From Porogramme epimiltina (lineage: Eukaryota > Basidiomycota > Agaricomycetes > Polyporales > Polyporaceae), in assembly GCA_900155495.1 (NCBI GenBank), contig FTLJ01000741.1, positions 1 to 64,000 of the forward strand: a DNA stretch of 64,000 nt, read 5' to 3'. The position numbers were made by a program, and so were the translations under genes. Shown here piece after piece: positions 22,690-32,153 of the stretch. Each line of letters begins with the position of its first letter. The stretch's first letter is position 1. The notes below the pieces were generated by a model. That model ran no database searches, was not told the origin of the DNA, and saw only the letters and a program-made list of their open reading frames with translations.

Positions 22690-23226
22690 ATGTCGGATGC
22701 CGCTACCACCGCTGCAATGCCTTCACTCAGCCCACGCAGCGCAATAGTGATTAAGCCCCCAAACAAGATCGACAAGCAGGGGCCTATGGTCTTTCTCGCA
22801 GGGTCGATCGAGATGAACACGGCCGAGGACTGGCAAAAGCGTATTACCGATAGGCTTGGACACCTCCCTATCACTATCCTAAACCCGCGACGCGACAACT
22901 GGAACCCAGACTGGGACCAGAGCACGGACAACCCCGAGTTCGTTGCGCAAGTCAACTGGGAACTCGACGGGCTCAGGGACTCGGACGTTATCGCGATGTA
23001 CTTCGACAAGGAGACGAAGAGCCCCATCACGCTCCTCGAGCTCGGCCTCTTCGCGGACACGACCAAGCTCGTCGTCTACTGCCCGAAAGGATACTGGCGC
23101 AAGGGCAACGTCGACATGGTATGCATACGCCACAAGATCACGACAGTGCCGGACTTTGAGAAACTCGTCGAGGAAGTTACCGATCGGCTCTCGAAGTGCG
23201 CAGATCCGGAGGCCTCCCAGGAATAG
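22690..23226 (+). CDS. nucleoside 2-deoxyribosyltransferase-like protein, array copy 1
   Basis: Intronless, 178 residues. Belongs to the nucleoside 2-deoxyribosyltransferase-like superfamily (Rossmann-like fold; classic members exchange bases on deoxynucleosides). Motifs in order: VFLAGSIEMNTAEDWQKR (about residues 37-54), ITILNPRRDNWNPDWDQ, VNWELDGLRDSDVIAMYF, TKSPITLLELGLFAD and YWRKGNVDMVCIRHKI. The Glu in TLLELGL is the likely counterpart of the catalytic Glu of classic enzymes. Three further copies follow in the same direction. The start is the ATG at 22690 (MSDAATTAAM); an in-frame ATG at 22630 is less likely. Substrate and physiological role cannot be told from sequence. Confidence 0.82.
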   Translation: MSDAATTAAMPSLSPRSAIVIKPPNKIDKQGPMVFLAGSIEMNTAEDWQKRITDRLGHLPITILNPRRDNWNPDWDQSTDNPEFVAQVNWELDGLRDSDVIAMYFDKETKSPITLLELGLFADTTKLVVYCPKGYWRKGNVDMVCIRHKITTVPDFEKLVEEVTDRLSKCADPEASQE

Positions 23227-23905
23227 GTCAGGACATACAGGCGGGGCGGGAAAGGCAGTTGTCACAACCTTATCATAGGGGCAACGAGGAGATTTCGCAT
23301 GGCTGGGCAAACATCTTACACCCAGGCAACTCAAATCAGGTTGGTTGGGAAGACCAAAGGAGGGTTGAGATCAACAGGCCATTTTCTGTCATGATCTTAC
23401 ATTTATCTATCAGGTCTCTATTGTATGTATATGGTATCCCTCAAGTAACATTTGAGCCTGTAGTTCTTTATATCACTGTATGGCCGCACCACAGTCGCCC
23501 ATTTGCGTGCAGATTGAGTGTCGGGTACCTGGATAAGTCTACGCACCGAGATCTGCAGTGAAAGAAGCGCTTAGATAGGCAGGCACACTTATTAGGTTCC
23601 GCAGATCCTCGCGTCTCGGCTAAGCACATTGGCTTACAAATGCTACGACGGCCGCCATCATTACTTTTAGTGGCCGCAGCGTTGATGATAGGACCTGGGT
23701 GCTTCACAGACCTTACTTACATCCTGTCCGATGCCTGCTGCCCTGGCCGTAGTCCCAGAGAGATCTAGGGTAAGCCTGGATTATTCTTCATCACTTCCAT
23801 CCGGAGCATCCCCGTACTAAGATCCTAATGCAACGAGAAATAGGTTTAGGGTTTCGCCAGTTGCCTCGACTCAGTGGATCAATTCCTCGTAATACCATCG
23901 TCTGA
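23227..23905. other. spacer between array copies 1 and 2
   Basis: About 680 bp. No coding frame with motifs of the flanking genes was seen, so no decayed intermediate copy is evident here. Confidence 0.5.
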
Positions 23906-24409
23906 ATGTCCGCGCCTTCGACGGGCTCTAGCACTCCCCCTCAAATGCACGCATCGGTCTTCATGGCACCCGAGCCCATCATCAAACAGGGGCGCAAGGT
24001 CTTCCTTGCCGGCTCCGTGGAGATGGGGGCGGCAGAAGAGTGGCAAACACGCCTCACTGCAGCACTCTCGCAGCTCCCGATCACCATCCTGAACCCTCGC
24101 CGCCTCGACTGGGATTCGAGTTGGGAGCAGCGCGCAACCAACGAGCAGTTCAGCACGCAGGTCAACTGGGAGCTCGACGGGATGGACGACGCGGACGTAA
24201 TCGCGCTCTACCTCGCGCGGGACGCCAAGTCCCCAATCACGCTGCTCGAGTTCGGGCTGTACGCACGTTCCGGGAGGATGGTCGTCTGCTGTCCGGAGGA
24301 GTTCTACCGTAGGGGAAACGTGGAGATCGTGTGTGCGCGGCTGGGCGTTCCCCTCGTTGAAACGTTTGACGGGTTTGTCGAAGCCATTCTTCAGAGGCTG
24401 CAAGGTTGA
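23906..24409 (+). CDS. nucleoside 2-deoxyribosyltransferase-like protein, array copy 2
   Basis: Intronless, 167 residues. Same motif order as copy 1: KVFLAGSVEMGAAEEWQTRL, ITILNPRRLDWDSSWEQ, VNWELDGMDDADVIALYL, KSPITLLEFGLYARSG, CCPEEFYRRGNVEIVCARLG. The putative catalytic Glu is kept (TLLEFGL). The leader before the core is about 30 residues, with no signal peptide or membrane segment. It is closest in length and in the CARxGxPLV ending to copy 3. All key motifs are intact, so I read it as functional. Confidence 0.82.
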   Translation: MSAPSTGSSTPPQMHASVFMAPEPIIKQGRKVFLAGSVEMGAAEEWQTRLTAALSQLPITILNPRRLDWDSSWEQRATNEQFSTQVNWELDGMDDADVIALYLARDAKSPITLLEFGLYARSGRMVVCCPEEFYRRGNVEIVCARLGVPLVETFDGFVEAILQRLQG

Positions 24410-24925
24410 CGTGTATGTATGCTGTGGAGCTCGTACTACAACCCGCTCGTCCTGTTCTTTAGTATGGGCATCTCTTCATGCCCCACGGTGCTTGCGAAAC
24501 AATGCTCAATACTTCGATGCCGAAAATGGAACTGGTGCCGGCCAAACTCAATCACTTTCGCTCTTCTACCCTCCACCGGCGACGTCCGCCAGGACCCGGA
24601 CAGCTCCTCCAACTTCCTTGAAGGGTCTGTCACTCCGACTCACCCTCGGACCCTTCGAAACGCCCTGTGCCTTTTTTGGTAATCGCAATCCCCAAATTGG
24701 CGACATACTTTTGGGGAGGGTCCTCGGCCGCCATCCTTCAGTACCTCATCCGAGTCATCCTCCCACATCCTTTATGAGGAGCGTCCAAGGTGGGTATTCT
24801 GCGGTTGTGGCGTCAGCGGCAATTCTCGTATATGAAGCATCCTTGACTTCCTGTCAAGACTTGCCGCAGTCCCCCAGTTACTTCCAAGCACCCTCGCCTC
24901 CTATTCTCATCGCCGCACCTTAGAT
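24410..24925. other. spacer between array copies 2 and 3
   Basis: About 515 bp holding the promoter of copy 3. No supported feature. Confidence 0.5.
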
Positions 24926-25429
24926 ATGGAACCAACCGACACATCTCCAAAGGCCGCCGCACTCGTAACTGAGTCCACAGCTGTCGTTTACAGAGCCCCC
25001 GCACCCGTCGTTGACGTCCAAGGCAAATCTATCTTCCTATCTGGCTCTATCGAGAGGTCCGACCCCTGGCAGGAGCGTCTTACGCAACGCCTTGCGCACC
25101 TTCCTGTGACCATCTTCGATCCGCGGCGGGACGACTGGGATGACACCTGGGTGGAGTGCATGTCTGACCCGCGCTTCAGGGAGCAGACGGAGTGGGAGCT
25201 CGAGCAGTTGGGCCGCGCAGACATCGTCGCGGTCTGTTTTCTCCCCGGCACGGACGCCCCGGTGACGCTCCTCGAGTTCGGGCTGACCGCGCGCAAGCGA
25301 AACGTAGTCGTGTGTTGCCACGAAGAGTTCTCGGGCAGGGGCAACGTGGAGATAGTCTGCGCGCGGTTTGGTGCCCCGCTGGTGGACACGCTCAACGAGC
25401 TAGCCGCAGAGGTCACGAAAAGGCTGTAG
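24926..25429 (+). CDS. nucleoside 2-deoxyribosyltransferase-like protein, array copy 3 (divergent)
   Basis: Intronless, 167 residues. Core motifs are recognisable but more diverged: SIFLSGSIERSDPWQERL, VTIFDPRRDDWDDTWVE, TEWELEQLGRADIVAVCF, DAPVTLLEFGLTARKR, EEFSGRGNVEIVCARFG. The usual LAGSIEM has become LSGSIER and NPRR has become DPRR. The putative catalytic Glu in TLLEFGL remains. No stop or frameshift is present. The divergence near the nucleotide-binding loop suggests a changed substrate or relaxed constraint. It is followed directly by the palindromic-repeat element. Confidence 0.8.
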   Translation: MEPTDTSPKAAALVTESTAVVYRAPAPVVDVQGKSIFLSGSIERSDPWQERLTQRLAHLPVTIFDPRRDDWDDTWVECMSDPRFREQTEWELEQLGRADIVAVCFLPGTDAPVTLLEFGLTARKRNVVVCCHEEFSGRGNVEIVCARFGAPLVDTLNELAAEVTKRL

Positions 25430-25977
25430 ACGCAGCAAATCTGGTGAGTTCTTGAGTCGTCGGGGATCCTAACTTTCCGCATTTGAACTTACTCGGTGAC
25501 TGCAGACGATATCATCCTTGTGTGTACTCGTCATACACAAGTCACCTCTAGTGCTGTAGGCTATACCACAGGCTGATCGCGTATATCTCGGGCGGGTCAC
25601 GGAGGCAAGTTCTAATCGGTCTGCATCGCACTTGTCTGTATGGATGTTTGGAGGCCTGTCTATTTGTGGATACCCTATGTACTACTGACCCGGTCGTAGT
25701 TTTTTTTGTACGTGCACCGCCGCCGTCCGATGTATGCTTGGTAGTATTCTGAAGGCGCCGATGCTCTAGCTAAGGCTTCTTGTGAACCAAGCGGTACCGA
25801 CGAGACGAGTCAGAATGAGAGGGGCGCACGCTGTGCACCCGCACGCGCTCACGCACAGACATCCGCCTTGCACAGCCTCCATCTGTATATCCTGTTTGCA
25901 TCGATTTCCGTTGTGCTTGCGTCGAGCGGCGGCTCCACCGCGCCCCGATATCTAAGCGGACGACTGATTCTCGGAAG
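25430..25977. other. spacer between array copy 3 and the repeat element
   Basis: About 550 bp with no recognised gene. The left end of the inserted element follows at 25978. Confidence 0.5.
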
Positions 25978-26018
25978 TATGGGTAATAATCCGGCGGATC
26001 CGGCGGACATTTAGCGCC
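25978..26018 (+). repeat. left terminal inverted repeat of the MITE-like element
   Basis: Begins TATGGGTAATAATCCGG and ends near TTTAGCGCC; pairs in inverted orientation with 27072-27130. Confidence 0.7.
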
Positions 26019-26129
26019 CATCCGCGCGGCTTCGCACATGACGACAAATGCCTGTAGCATGCACGAAATTTCGGGTAGAAAGCCTTGGCCGGGGGGTGGC
26101 GTTCGACAATTCTCAGCTTGCATGAAGAG

Positions 26130-26940
26130 AAATCGATGTACTAGGTACCAGTACAGTGAAATGGGTGTACAGTGAAGGAGTATAGCAGTACAGGGAATTT
26201 GTACAGTAAAAAGAGCACAAAGTGAAGGGTTTTTGCTGTACCCGGAGTGCATACTACAGCAATATACCTTCACAATAAAGAGATACTACTGTAGGAAGCA
26301 CGCCGAAGAGAATTCCATGCAGTATGAAGGAAATACACTGTAAGAGGGAGGTGTACAGAAATATACGTTCATCCTGAAGGAATACTGCTGTACACACACC
26401 CTCTACAGCAATATTCCTTCATGATGAAGGCTTTTTCCTGCACCAAAATGCGTGAACAAAATTACAATACTTGTAAGAATACAGGGGTATTCATGTATGT
26501 TGAAGGGTTCTCACTGTATGAAGAATGTGTGCAGCAATATGTCATCATGATGCAGAGATATTGCTGCAGGTTTAAAGGCTGAAGTGAATAGCAGTAAGGA
26601 TGGATGGAATTCACTGCACAAAAGAGTTCTACAGAGATACACCTTCATGGTGAATAGATACTGCTGTACCGAGTGTGCATGCAGCAATATGCCTTCAGGA
26701 TGAGGACTTATTCCTGCAAGGAAAGTGCTGAAGGAGATTGCATTAATCCTGTAAGGATACAAGGGAACTCATGCATGGTTAAGTAATATTACTGTACAAG
26801 GTGCACATACAGGAATATTCCTTTATAATGAAGGGATATCACTGTACAAAGAAGGTGCACAGTGATTTCCCTTCAGGATGAGCAGATATTGCTGTACAGA
26901 GAGTGTGTACGGTAATACTCCTTCACGGGCACAGTGAGAA
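26130..26940. repeat. degenerate ~50-bp palindromic minisatellite array
   Basis: A unit of about 41 bp plus a spacer of about 10 bp recurs. The unit consists of TACAGCAATATTCCTTCA followed by its near reverse complement TGAAGGAATATTGCTGTA. Clear left arms start near 26253, 26352, 26403, 26530, 26630, 26678, 26806, 26857 and 26908. Spacings are about 50, 100 or 128 bp, roughly multiples of 50 with some drift. Because each unit is self-complementary, the array could fold into a row of hairpins. Fifty is not a multiple of three and stop codons abound, so it is non-coding. It is much more AT-rich than the neighbouring genes. Confidence 0.75.
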
Positions 26941-27071
26941 TTCGGATACACTTATAGCAATTGAGGTATGACATTTTACACCCTAATAATCACCTCGGGG
27001 TACGCAGGCTACGGGGGAAAGTAGGTACACTTCAAGGAAATTCACGAAGGTCTAGTGGGGCGGTGCCACCA

Positions 27072-27130
27072 GGCGTCTAATGTCCGGCGTGTCCGGCGGA
27101 TCCGGCGGATCCGGCGGATAATTACCCATA
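27072..27130 (-). repeat. right terminal inverted repeat of the MITE-like element
   Basis: Inverted partner of the left end, extended by repeated TCCGGCGGA units; ends in ATAATTACCCATA. Confidence 0.7.
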
Positions 27131-27498
27131 GTTCAGTTGTTCTCGCGGACGAGACCGAAGTTTCCATACTTGGACATAGCCTTCAGCAGGATAGGCGCAT
27201 CCGGGCAGTGCCACGGCGCCGCCACCCGTTGCACGATCCTGACTGCTCACGCGCTCGTGGCCAACAGCTCTAATCGCCACCGCCTGTTGTCCTCGCTTTT
27301 CATGTGTACGCCTCTCGCATACCGATCGATGTACCGCTTCGAGGCACTCAGTCCGGAGAACGGGCCTTCGCAAACATTTAAATGCGACAACGGCCCACGA
27401 CTGCATTCCCCACCTCTCTCGACACAACTCTCTGGCGCCTCCAACACTACACCCTGCACCCGCCCGCCACACTCAACAACACCGTCGAGCTTACAATC
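27131..27498. other. promoter-side spacer of array copy 4
   Basis: About 370 bp between the element and the start of copy 4. An in-frame ATG at 27382 could extend copy 4 by 39 residues, but the residues between look like untranslated leader. Confidence 0.5.
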
Positions 27499-28257
27499 AT
27501 GGCCGCATTCTCCCAGCCCACGCAAACCATCATATCCGCACTCGCTCAGCTTAGGCAAACCATCGGGCCCATAGTCAGCCGGGTATCAGTGCTCGGTGTG
27601 ATCGTAGCCGCGGCTTGCAGCATACTCCTGGCGGCGCTTGCCAACAGATGGACCACCGCCGCACGTATAACTTTCCCGAAGGTCAGCGACAAAGACGTCG
27701 AAGGCCCCCACGTCTATCTGGCCCCGGAGAAATTCCCGACCACCCTCCCCTCGGGCGTCCCCTCGGTCTTCCTCGCAGGCTCTATCGAGATGAACGTCGC
27801 GGCGGAATGGCAGCGCTGGATGACCGCACAGCTCCTGAATACGTTCGGGCGCGAGAGCGTCGCGGTCTTCAACCCGCGCCGGACGCACTGGGAGGGCTCC
27901 TGGGAGCAACGCATGCGGAACCCCGAGTTCGCGAAGCAGGTCAACTGGGAGCTCGACGCGCAAGAGCAGGTGGACGTCGTCGCGATGTACCTCCAGCCGG
28001 GCACGAAGAGCCCGATTTCGCTCCTCGAACTCGGCCTCTTCTCGGACTCGGGCCGCCTCGTCGTCTGCTGCCCCGATGGCTTCTGGCGCAAGGGGAACGT
28101 GGAAGTCGTCTGTGCACGCCACAGGATCGAGATGGTGGAGACGTTCGAGGACCTCGTTGAGGCTGTCAACAGGCGACTCTCCAACAAGACTTCGCAAACC
28201 CCACTTGAGGATTTCGACGGGCACGAAGCGACACTCCTAGAGGGGGGGTGTCAGTAA
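27499..28257 (+). CDS. membrane-anchored nucleoside 2-deoxyribosyltransferase-like protein, array copy 4
   Basis: Intronless, 252 residues from the ATG at 27499 (good context, ATCATGG). It differs from copies 1-3 by a roughly 95-residue N-terminal extension with one hydrophobic segment (VLGVIVAAACSILLAALAN, about residues 31-49), predicted to anchor the enzyme in a membrane. The transferase core follows: SVFLAGSIEMNVAAEWQRWM, AVFNPRRTHWEGSWEQRM, VNWELDAQEQVDVVAMYL, TKSPISLLELGLFSD, GFWRKGNVEVVCARHRI. The putative catalytic Glu is kept (SLLELGL). Its core resembles copy 1 most (FWRKGNV/YWRKGNV, LELGLF). The C-terminus is an acidic tail. The gene is convergent with the Sly41-like gene. Confidence 0.82.
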   Translation: MAAFSQPTQTIISALAQLRQTIGPIVSRVSVLGVIVAAACSILLAALANRWTTAARITFPKVSDKDVEGPHVYLAPEKFPTTLPSGVPSVFLAGSIEMNVAAEWQRWMTAQLLNTFGRESVAVFNPRRTHWEGSWEQRMRNPEFAKQVNWELDAQEQVDVVAMYLQPGTKSPISLLELGLFSDSGRLVVCCPDGFWRKGNVEVVCARHRIEMVETFEDLVEAVNRRLSNKTSQTPLEDFDGHEATLLEGGCQ

Positions 28258-28869
28258 CTGTGGCGTTCAGGCAATCGGATGCGGACGAGACTTACAATAC
28301 GCTGAGCATCATGTAGTGGGCAATACTTGTATACCCTATACCCTGTACAATAGTGCATACCCACAGACAGTCGAGCCTTGCGGATTCTATGGAGACAGAT
28401 CTTTGACATCGCGCTTCTCGTATTTTTATGCAATACATATATAAATGACAAACGAAGGCTTGCGGGTCGGGGACGCAATGTGTGGAGACACGATAATGTC
28501 CAAAAGAAGTCCACGGACCTCCCCTTTCGGGCCCAAAAAGGCATCGTCTGCGCACGAAATGAAAGCTAAAAGTCTGTCCGACGCCGCATATGGGCAAGGG
28601 AGGAGCGGGGGTCCGCGAAATGAAGAGAAATTATGCACGGAGCGCCAGTCCAGGACGTAAGTGTGGGCGTGTGTGCGTGTCTACGTAGTCAATGTCGTCG
28701 CCAGTCGTCGCCGGTCCGCTACCAAAAATCCGCGCGCTATAGTAAGGTAAGAAAGATGCGAGCAAAGCGCGAACCTCCGAGCCCGGGTCTGTATCCGGCG
28801 GGCTCGCCGCTGCTGGGGTATCCAATCTCTACATGGTTCGTCAGGGGTCATCATCGTGCGTCGCGTCCG
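28258..28869. other. intergenic between convergent genes
   Basis: About 610 bp of 3' flanks. Short open frames here have no family resemblance. Confidence 0.5.
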
Positions 28870-30685
28870 TCATGCGACGATCGTCGCTCTCCGCATGCCA
28901 GGTTCCGGGTGCTGGTGTAGTGGGGGATGACCTGTCGTCATCGTTGAGCGCCTCTGCGCAGCACTCGTCCACGGCGCCTCGGACTCATTTAGAGGCGGTG
29001 AGTCGAGGGAAGGCGGCGGGGACGGGTATGAGTCCACCGGCGAGGTGGTGTGGCCTGGCTTCGTCGCACTGGGTGGCGTGATCTTGATTTGCAAGTTGTG
29101 TTGGGGATGCGAACGTGCGTACGACGGTGGCATGCCGTACTGCCCAGCGGCGTATGACGAGGGCACCGCGGGAGGAGGATGAGACCCGAAGGGAGCGGGC
29201 GGTGGTGGGTGCGCGGCCGGGTGAGGAATGCGACCGTACGCGGAGGTGACCGCCACATCTGCCATGCCAGAGATCGGAACTGGGGTGACAGACCGCGAGA
29301 TCTCGCCATCGCTGCTGAGCTCCGCCTTGGTCATCGGAAGCGCGAGGTCACGCGCAGCCTCGACGCGGCGCATCTTGTGTTCGCCCTTCTCCACATCGCT
29401 CTTCGCATTGTTGTACATGTACAATCCGGCGAAGGTCATCGCAATACCGAAACCTTGGATGGGGTGGACGGGCTGCGCAAACCAGACGACCGCGATGCAG
29501 ATGACAGCGACGCGCTTGATGAGCGAGGCGATGGAGTACGTAACGGGCGAGGTCGAGGCGAGAATGACGAACGCGATGATGTTCTGTGCGAAATGGACCG
29601 TGCCGTTGGCGATCAGGTAGTAGAGGACCGAGTGCGGCGTCGCATGCCCGTGCGTGGGATGCGCGACGTGTTCGGAGGAGGCGGCGAGGAATGTAGGGAG
29701 GTCGTAATACGCCCAGATGGGAATCATGAGGAGGAATGCCATGCCCGACGAGTAGAAGAGGAGGTTCAGCTTGTCCAACTTGTGCGAGGACTGGGAGCTT
29801 GGTCCGGACGGAACAATTTTCTTGAAGAAAATGTTCTGCGAGACGAAGACGATGGCGGAACCGAACGCACAGAGGAGGCCGATGGCGTTAGACGCTGACA
29901 TGTCGAAACTACACGCCAGCATGACACCGAGTGTCAGCGGCAAGAGCGAGACATAAGTCTTCGCCGAGTAGCTGACGTTGAAGAGGAGGGCATATGCTGC
30001 AACTGTGAACAGGGGCGAGAGCGCCTGGACTTGGGGGTGAGATTCGGGTGCCAGGAGCGGAACGGAAATAACTAACCTTAATAGTGTGCACGGTGCTCAC
30101 ATGGATGCGAGAAATAGCCATGCTGGAGAAGATGTGGCCTCCGACCTGGAATACACCCATGGGAAACGTGCTTTGGAGTATGACCTTGTTCGGACGGCGG
30201 AGTTTCGAGAACCGGACGAAGGGGCTCATGAAGAGCAGACAGTACGCCGCGACAAAGCCGAACTGGATGAACGTGAGGGTGACGGGGTAGCGGAAGGTCG
30301 TCATGATGGACTTTCCGGTGTTGGAGGAGAGGGCGGAGGTGGTATACCAAAGGCAGCACAGGAGGACGAAGCGCACCGTCTGTGTGGAGGGCGTGGAAAG
30401 GGATGACGGGGACTGTGCGGTGAGCCGGTGCGCGCGCTGCTGGGACCAGTCCATGGAGGGGAGGCGACGCATGACATTGCGCTTGAGGCCTTTCATCCGC
30501 TGGGCGAATTCGCCTCCGCCGAGGGGTTTCTCGTCCGCATAGGCGGGGAGCTCGTTGCTTGCGCCGAGGAGGCGGGCAAGCCAGTTCGTGCTGCCAGAGC
30601 GACGACTTCTGTCCAAATCATGGGCGACCCATCCCCTGCTATCGCGGGGTTGATGCTGTTGCTGTGCCCAAGAGGAGTCGACCAT
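28870..30685 (-). CDS. Sly41-like triose-phosphate-translocator family transporter
   Basis: Multi-pass nucleotide-sugar/triose-phosphate-translocator superfamily protein, probably in ER/Golgi membranes as for yeast Sly41. Two exons (30685-30077, 30024-28870) give about 587 residues. After a basic N-terminus of about 100 residues come VRFVLLCCLWYTTSALSSNT, FRYPVTLTFIQFGFVAAYCL, FPMGVFQVGGHIFSSMAISR, VSTVHTIKALSPLFTVAAYA (exon join between TIK and ALS), SVLYYLIANGTVHFAQNIIA, TYSIASLIKRVAVICIAVVW and GFGIAMTFAGLYMYNNAKSD. KALSPLFT and the SLIKR segment are family hallmarks. The C-terminal about 150 residues are Pro/Ser-rich and cytosolic. Substrate unknown. Confidence 0.86.
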
Positions 30686-31292
30686 AGTGATGGGTGCGGA
30701 GGACGAGGGGAATACCGGCGGATTAAGAGTCGCTGTAGAGTGGTCTATAGGCGCATGGAGATTAAGAGGCGGCCGATAACGGAGAGACAGCGAGCGACGG
30801 CCGCTGGACGATGGCGAGAAGGAAACCGGAGAGCACGAAACGCTTCCCGTCCCTGAGCGGTTTGTGTGGGCCAGACTGAGACAGGCGCCCGTCTCTATTT
30901 GGCCGTGTTTGCTCCGTTTCCACTCACGGCCTTTATGGCAAGCAAGACGGGTCAGCTTCCTAAGCGCCTGGTTAGGTCAGCCAAGCACGCCATTTTCCTG
31001 ATGGGACTCCCGACACCCACTGGGGAGGATTGTTTAACAGTCATGGCATTTATGGGTTATATGAGGTATAAAGTTCTTACTAAGACGTTCAAACCCGTCG
31101 CGCTGCTCATGCCCTCGAAAAGGGACAATCACAGGCAGCTGAGCTAGTTGGCAATGCCAAAAAAAGTCAATATTCAAGTAGGTAGGTACATGGATTATAT
31201 ACATGTCAAATACTAGCCCAAAGAGCGTGCGCTGTAACGGCTTGCGCCATGTGGACGCCCTGGCCCCTCTTAGACTCACGCAACACGGCGGA
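30686..31292. other. intergenic upstream of the Sly41-like gene
   Basis: About 600 bp. It contains one arm of a 26-bp inverted pair (30934-30959). No gene supported. Confidence 0.5.
30934..30959 (+). repeat. 26-bp dispersed repeat, left copy
   Basis: Identical over 26 bp to the reverse complement of 34646-34671 (begins TATGGCAAGCAAGACGGG). The two copies flank the pseudogene zone in inverted orientation. Confidence 0.7.
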
Positions 31293-31748
31293 TCACAAAG
31301 ACACAGACACTATACTCTTCGCGCTCCCCGCCGAGCCTAGCGCGGGGGTGCAGGGCTTCAAACGCTCAATATTCTCCTTCTCGAGCGCGGCACCGGTGAG
31401 CGTACGCAAGTTCAGCTTCGTCCGTGCAGGTGCAGGCACCGCGCCAAAGTTCGAAGTTCAACTGGAATGCCGCACGTGCAGCGGCCACTCGTCCTCGTCG
31501 TCCATGGACACACCCAGCTCATCTACGAGGCTGCATGCAGTCTTTGTCTGCAGTGGCGATGGCGGGTGCCTGTGAAGCGCAGGGAAGGACATGTCGAGCG
31601 AGCTCTCATCTGTCTCATTGAGCGCGCCCAACACGGGGCCGCCCTCGGGGTTGTCGGGCGAGGCGCCGAGCATGAGGATGCGGGAGAGTGGGGAGGGCTT
31701 CGCGGATGAGTAGGCGTGGATCATGGATTGTGCGAATGGCTTCGCCAT
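31293..31748 (-). pseudogene. decayed C-terminal coding fragment, unknown family
   Basis: The minus strand reads a protein-like frame: MIHAYSSAKPSPLSRILMLG, GGPVLGALNETDESSLDMSF, DDEDEWPLHVRHSS. It then hits TGA (31460-31458) and continues in the same frame for 54 more codons: TSNFGAVPAPARTKLNLRTL, ALEKENIERLKPCTPALG, ending SIVSVSL and a stop at 31295-31293. Composition is continuous across the internal stop, which suggests an Arg CGA to TGA change. Upstream the frame runs into the poly-G tract and unresolved bases. No family is recognised; a short functional product ending at the first stop is possible. Confidence 0.45.
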
Positions 31749-31920
31749 AGGGGGAACGGGTGGCGTGCAGAGCCTGTGTGCTAGGTACCGGGGGCGCGGG
31801 AGTGGATGGTCGTGGTTAGGCAGATTTTGAAGATGTCGAGGATGCTGAGGGGGTAGAGGAAGCAGATGGGATAGACGACGACGATATCATCGAAGTAGAA
31901 GATCCCACACTGGCAGGAGA

Positions 31921-31978
31921 AGGGGGGGGGGGGGGGGAAAGGGGGGGNNAGGGGGGGGGGGGGGGGGGGGGGGGGGGA
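31921..31978. repeat. poly-G tract with two unresolved bases
   Basis: Nearly pure G on the plus strand for about 58 bp, interrupted by AAA and by NN at 31948-31949. It is the only ambiguous position in the window and probably a homopolymer or collapsed low-complexity region whose true length is unknown. Confidence 0.85.
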
Positions 31979-32153
31979 CAGAGGAGGCTGGCATTGTGAA
32001 CGAGTGGAGTAAAGAGCACGGCGACGGGAAGAGGGGAGGGCCCGGGGCAGGAGGATGACGTCGAGCATACCAATTACGTGCACACATGAAGAGCATAAGA
32101 CGCGCCTCCTACGAGTCCACGACGGAACACAGATCCTAGCCAGCGGCGGCAGC

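Larger units (their letters stand above)
25978..27130. mobile_element. MITE-like non-autonomous DNA element, TA target site
   Basis: The ends are imperfect inverted repeats. The left end reads TATGGGTAATAATCCGGCGG inward from 25978; the reverse complement of the right end reads TATGGGTAATTATCCGCCGG inward from 27130. Similarity continues to a shared GGACATT(T)A motif and GCGCC/ACGCC (to about 26018 and 27072), with extra copies of a 9-bp TCCGGCGGA unit on the right side. Flanking TA dinucleotides (25978-25979 and 27129-27130) fit the TA target duplication of Tc1/mariner-type transposons. The 1.1-kb interior has no transposase frame and is filled by palindromic minisatellite repeats. Seen: ends, TA, palindromes. 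Inferred: superfamily and immobility without a helper. Confidence 0.72.

Noticed and set aside
22690..25429. Array copies as decaying pseudogenes
   Set aside because: All have open frames with conserved motifs and the putative catalytic Glu; no stops or shifts were seen.
26130..26940. CRISPR-like array
   Set aside because: Units are degenerate palindromes of about 50 bp without unique spacers and the genome is eukaryotic.
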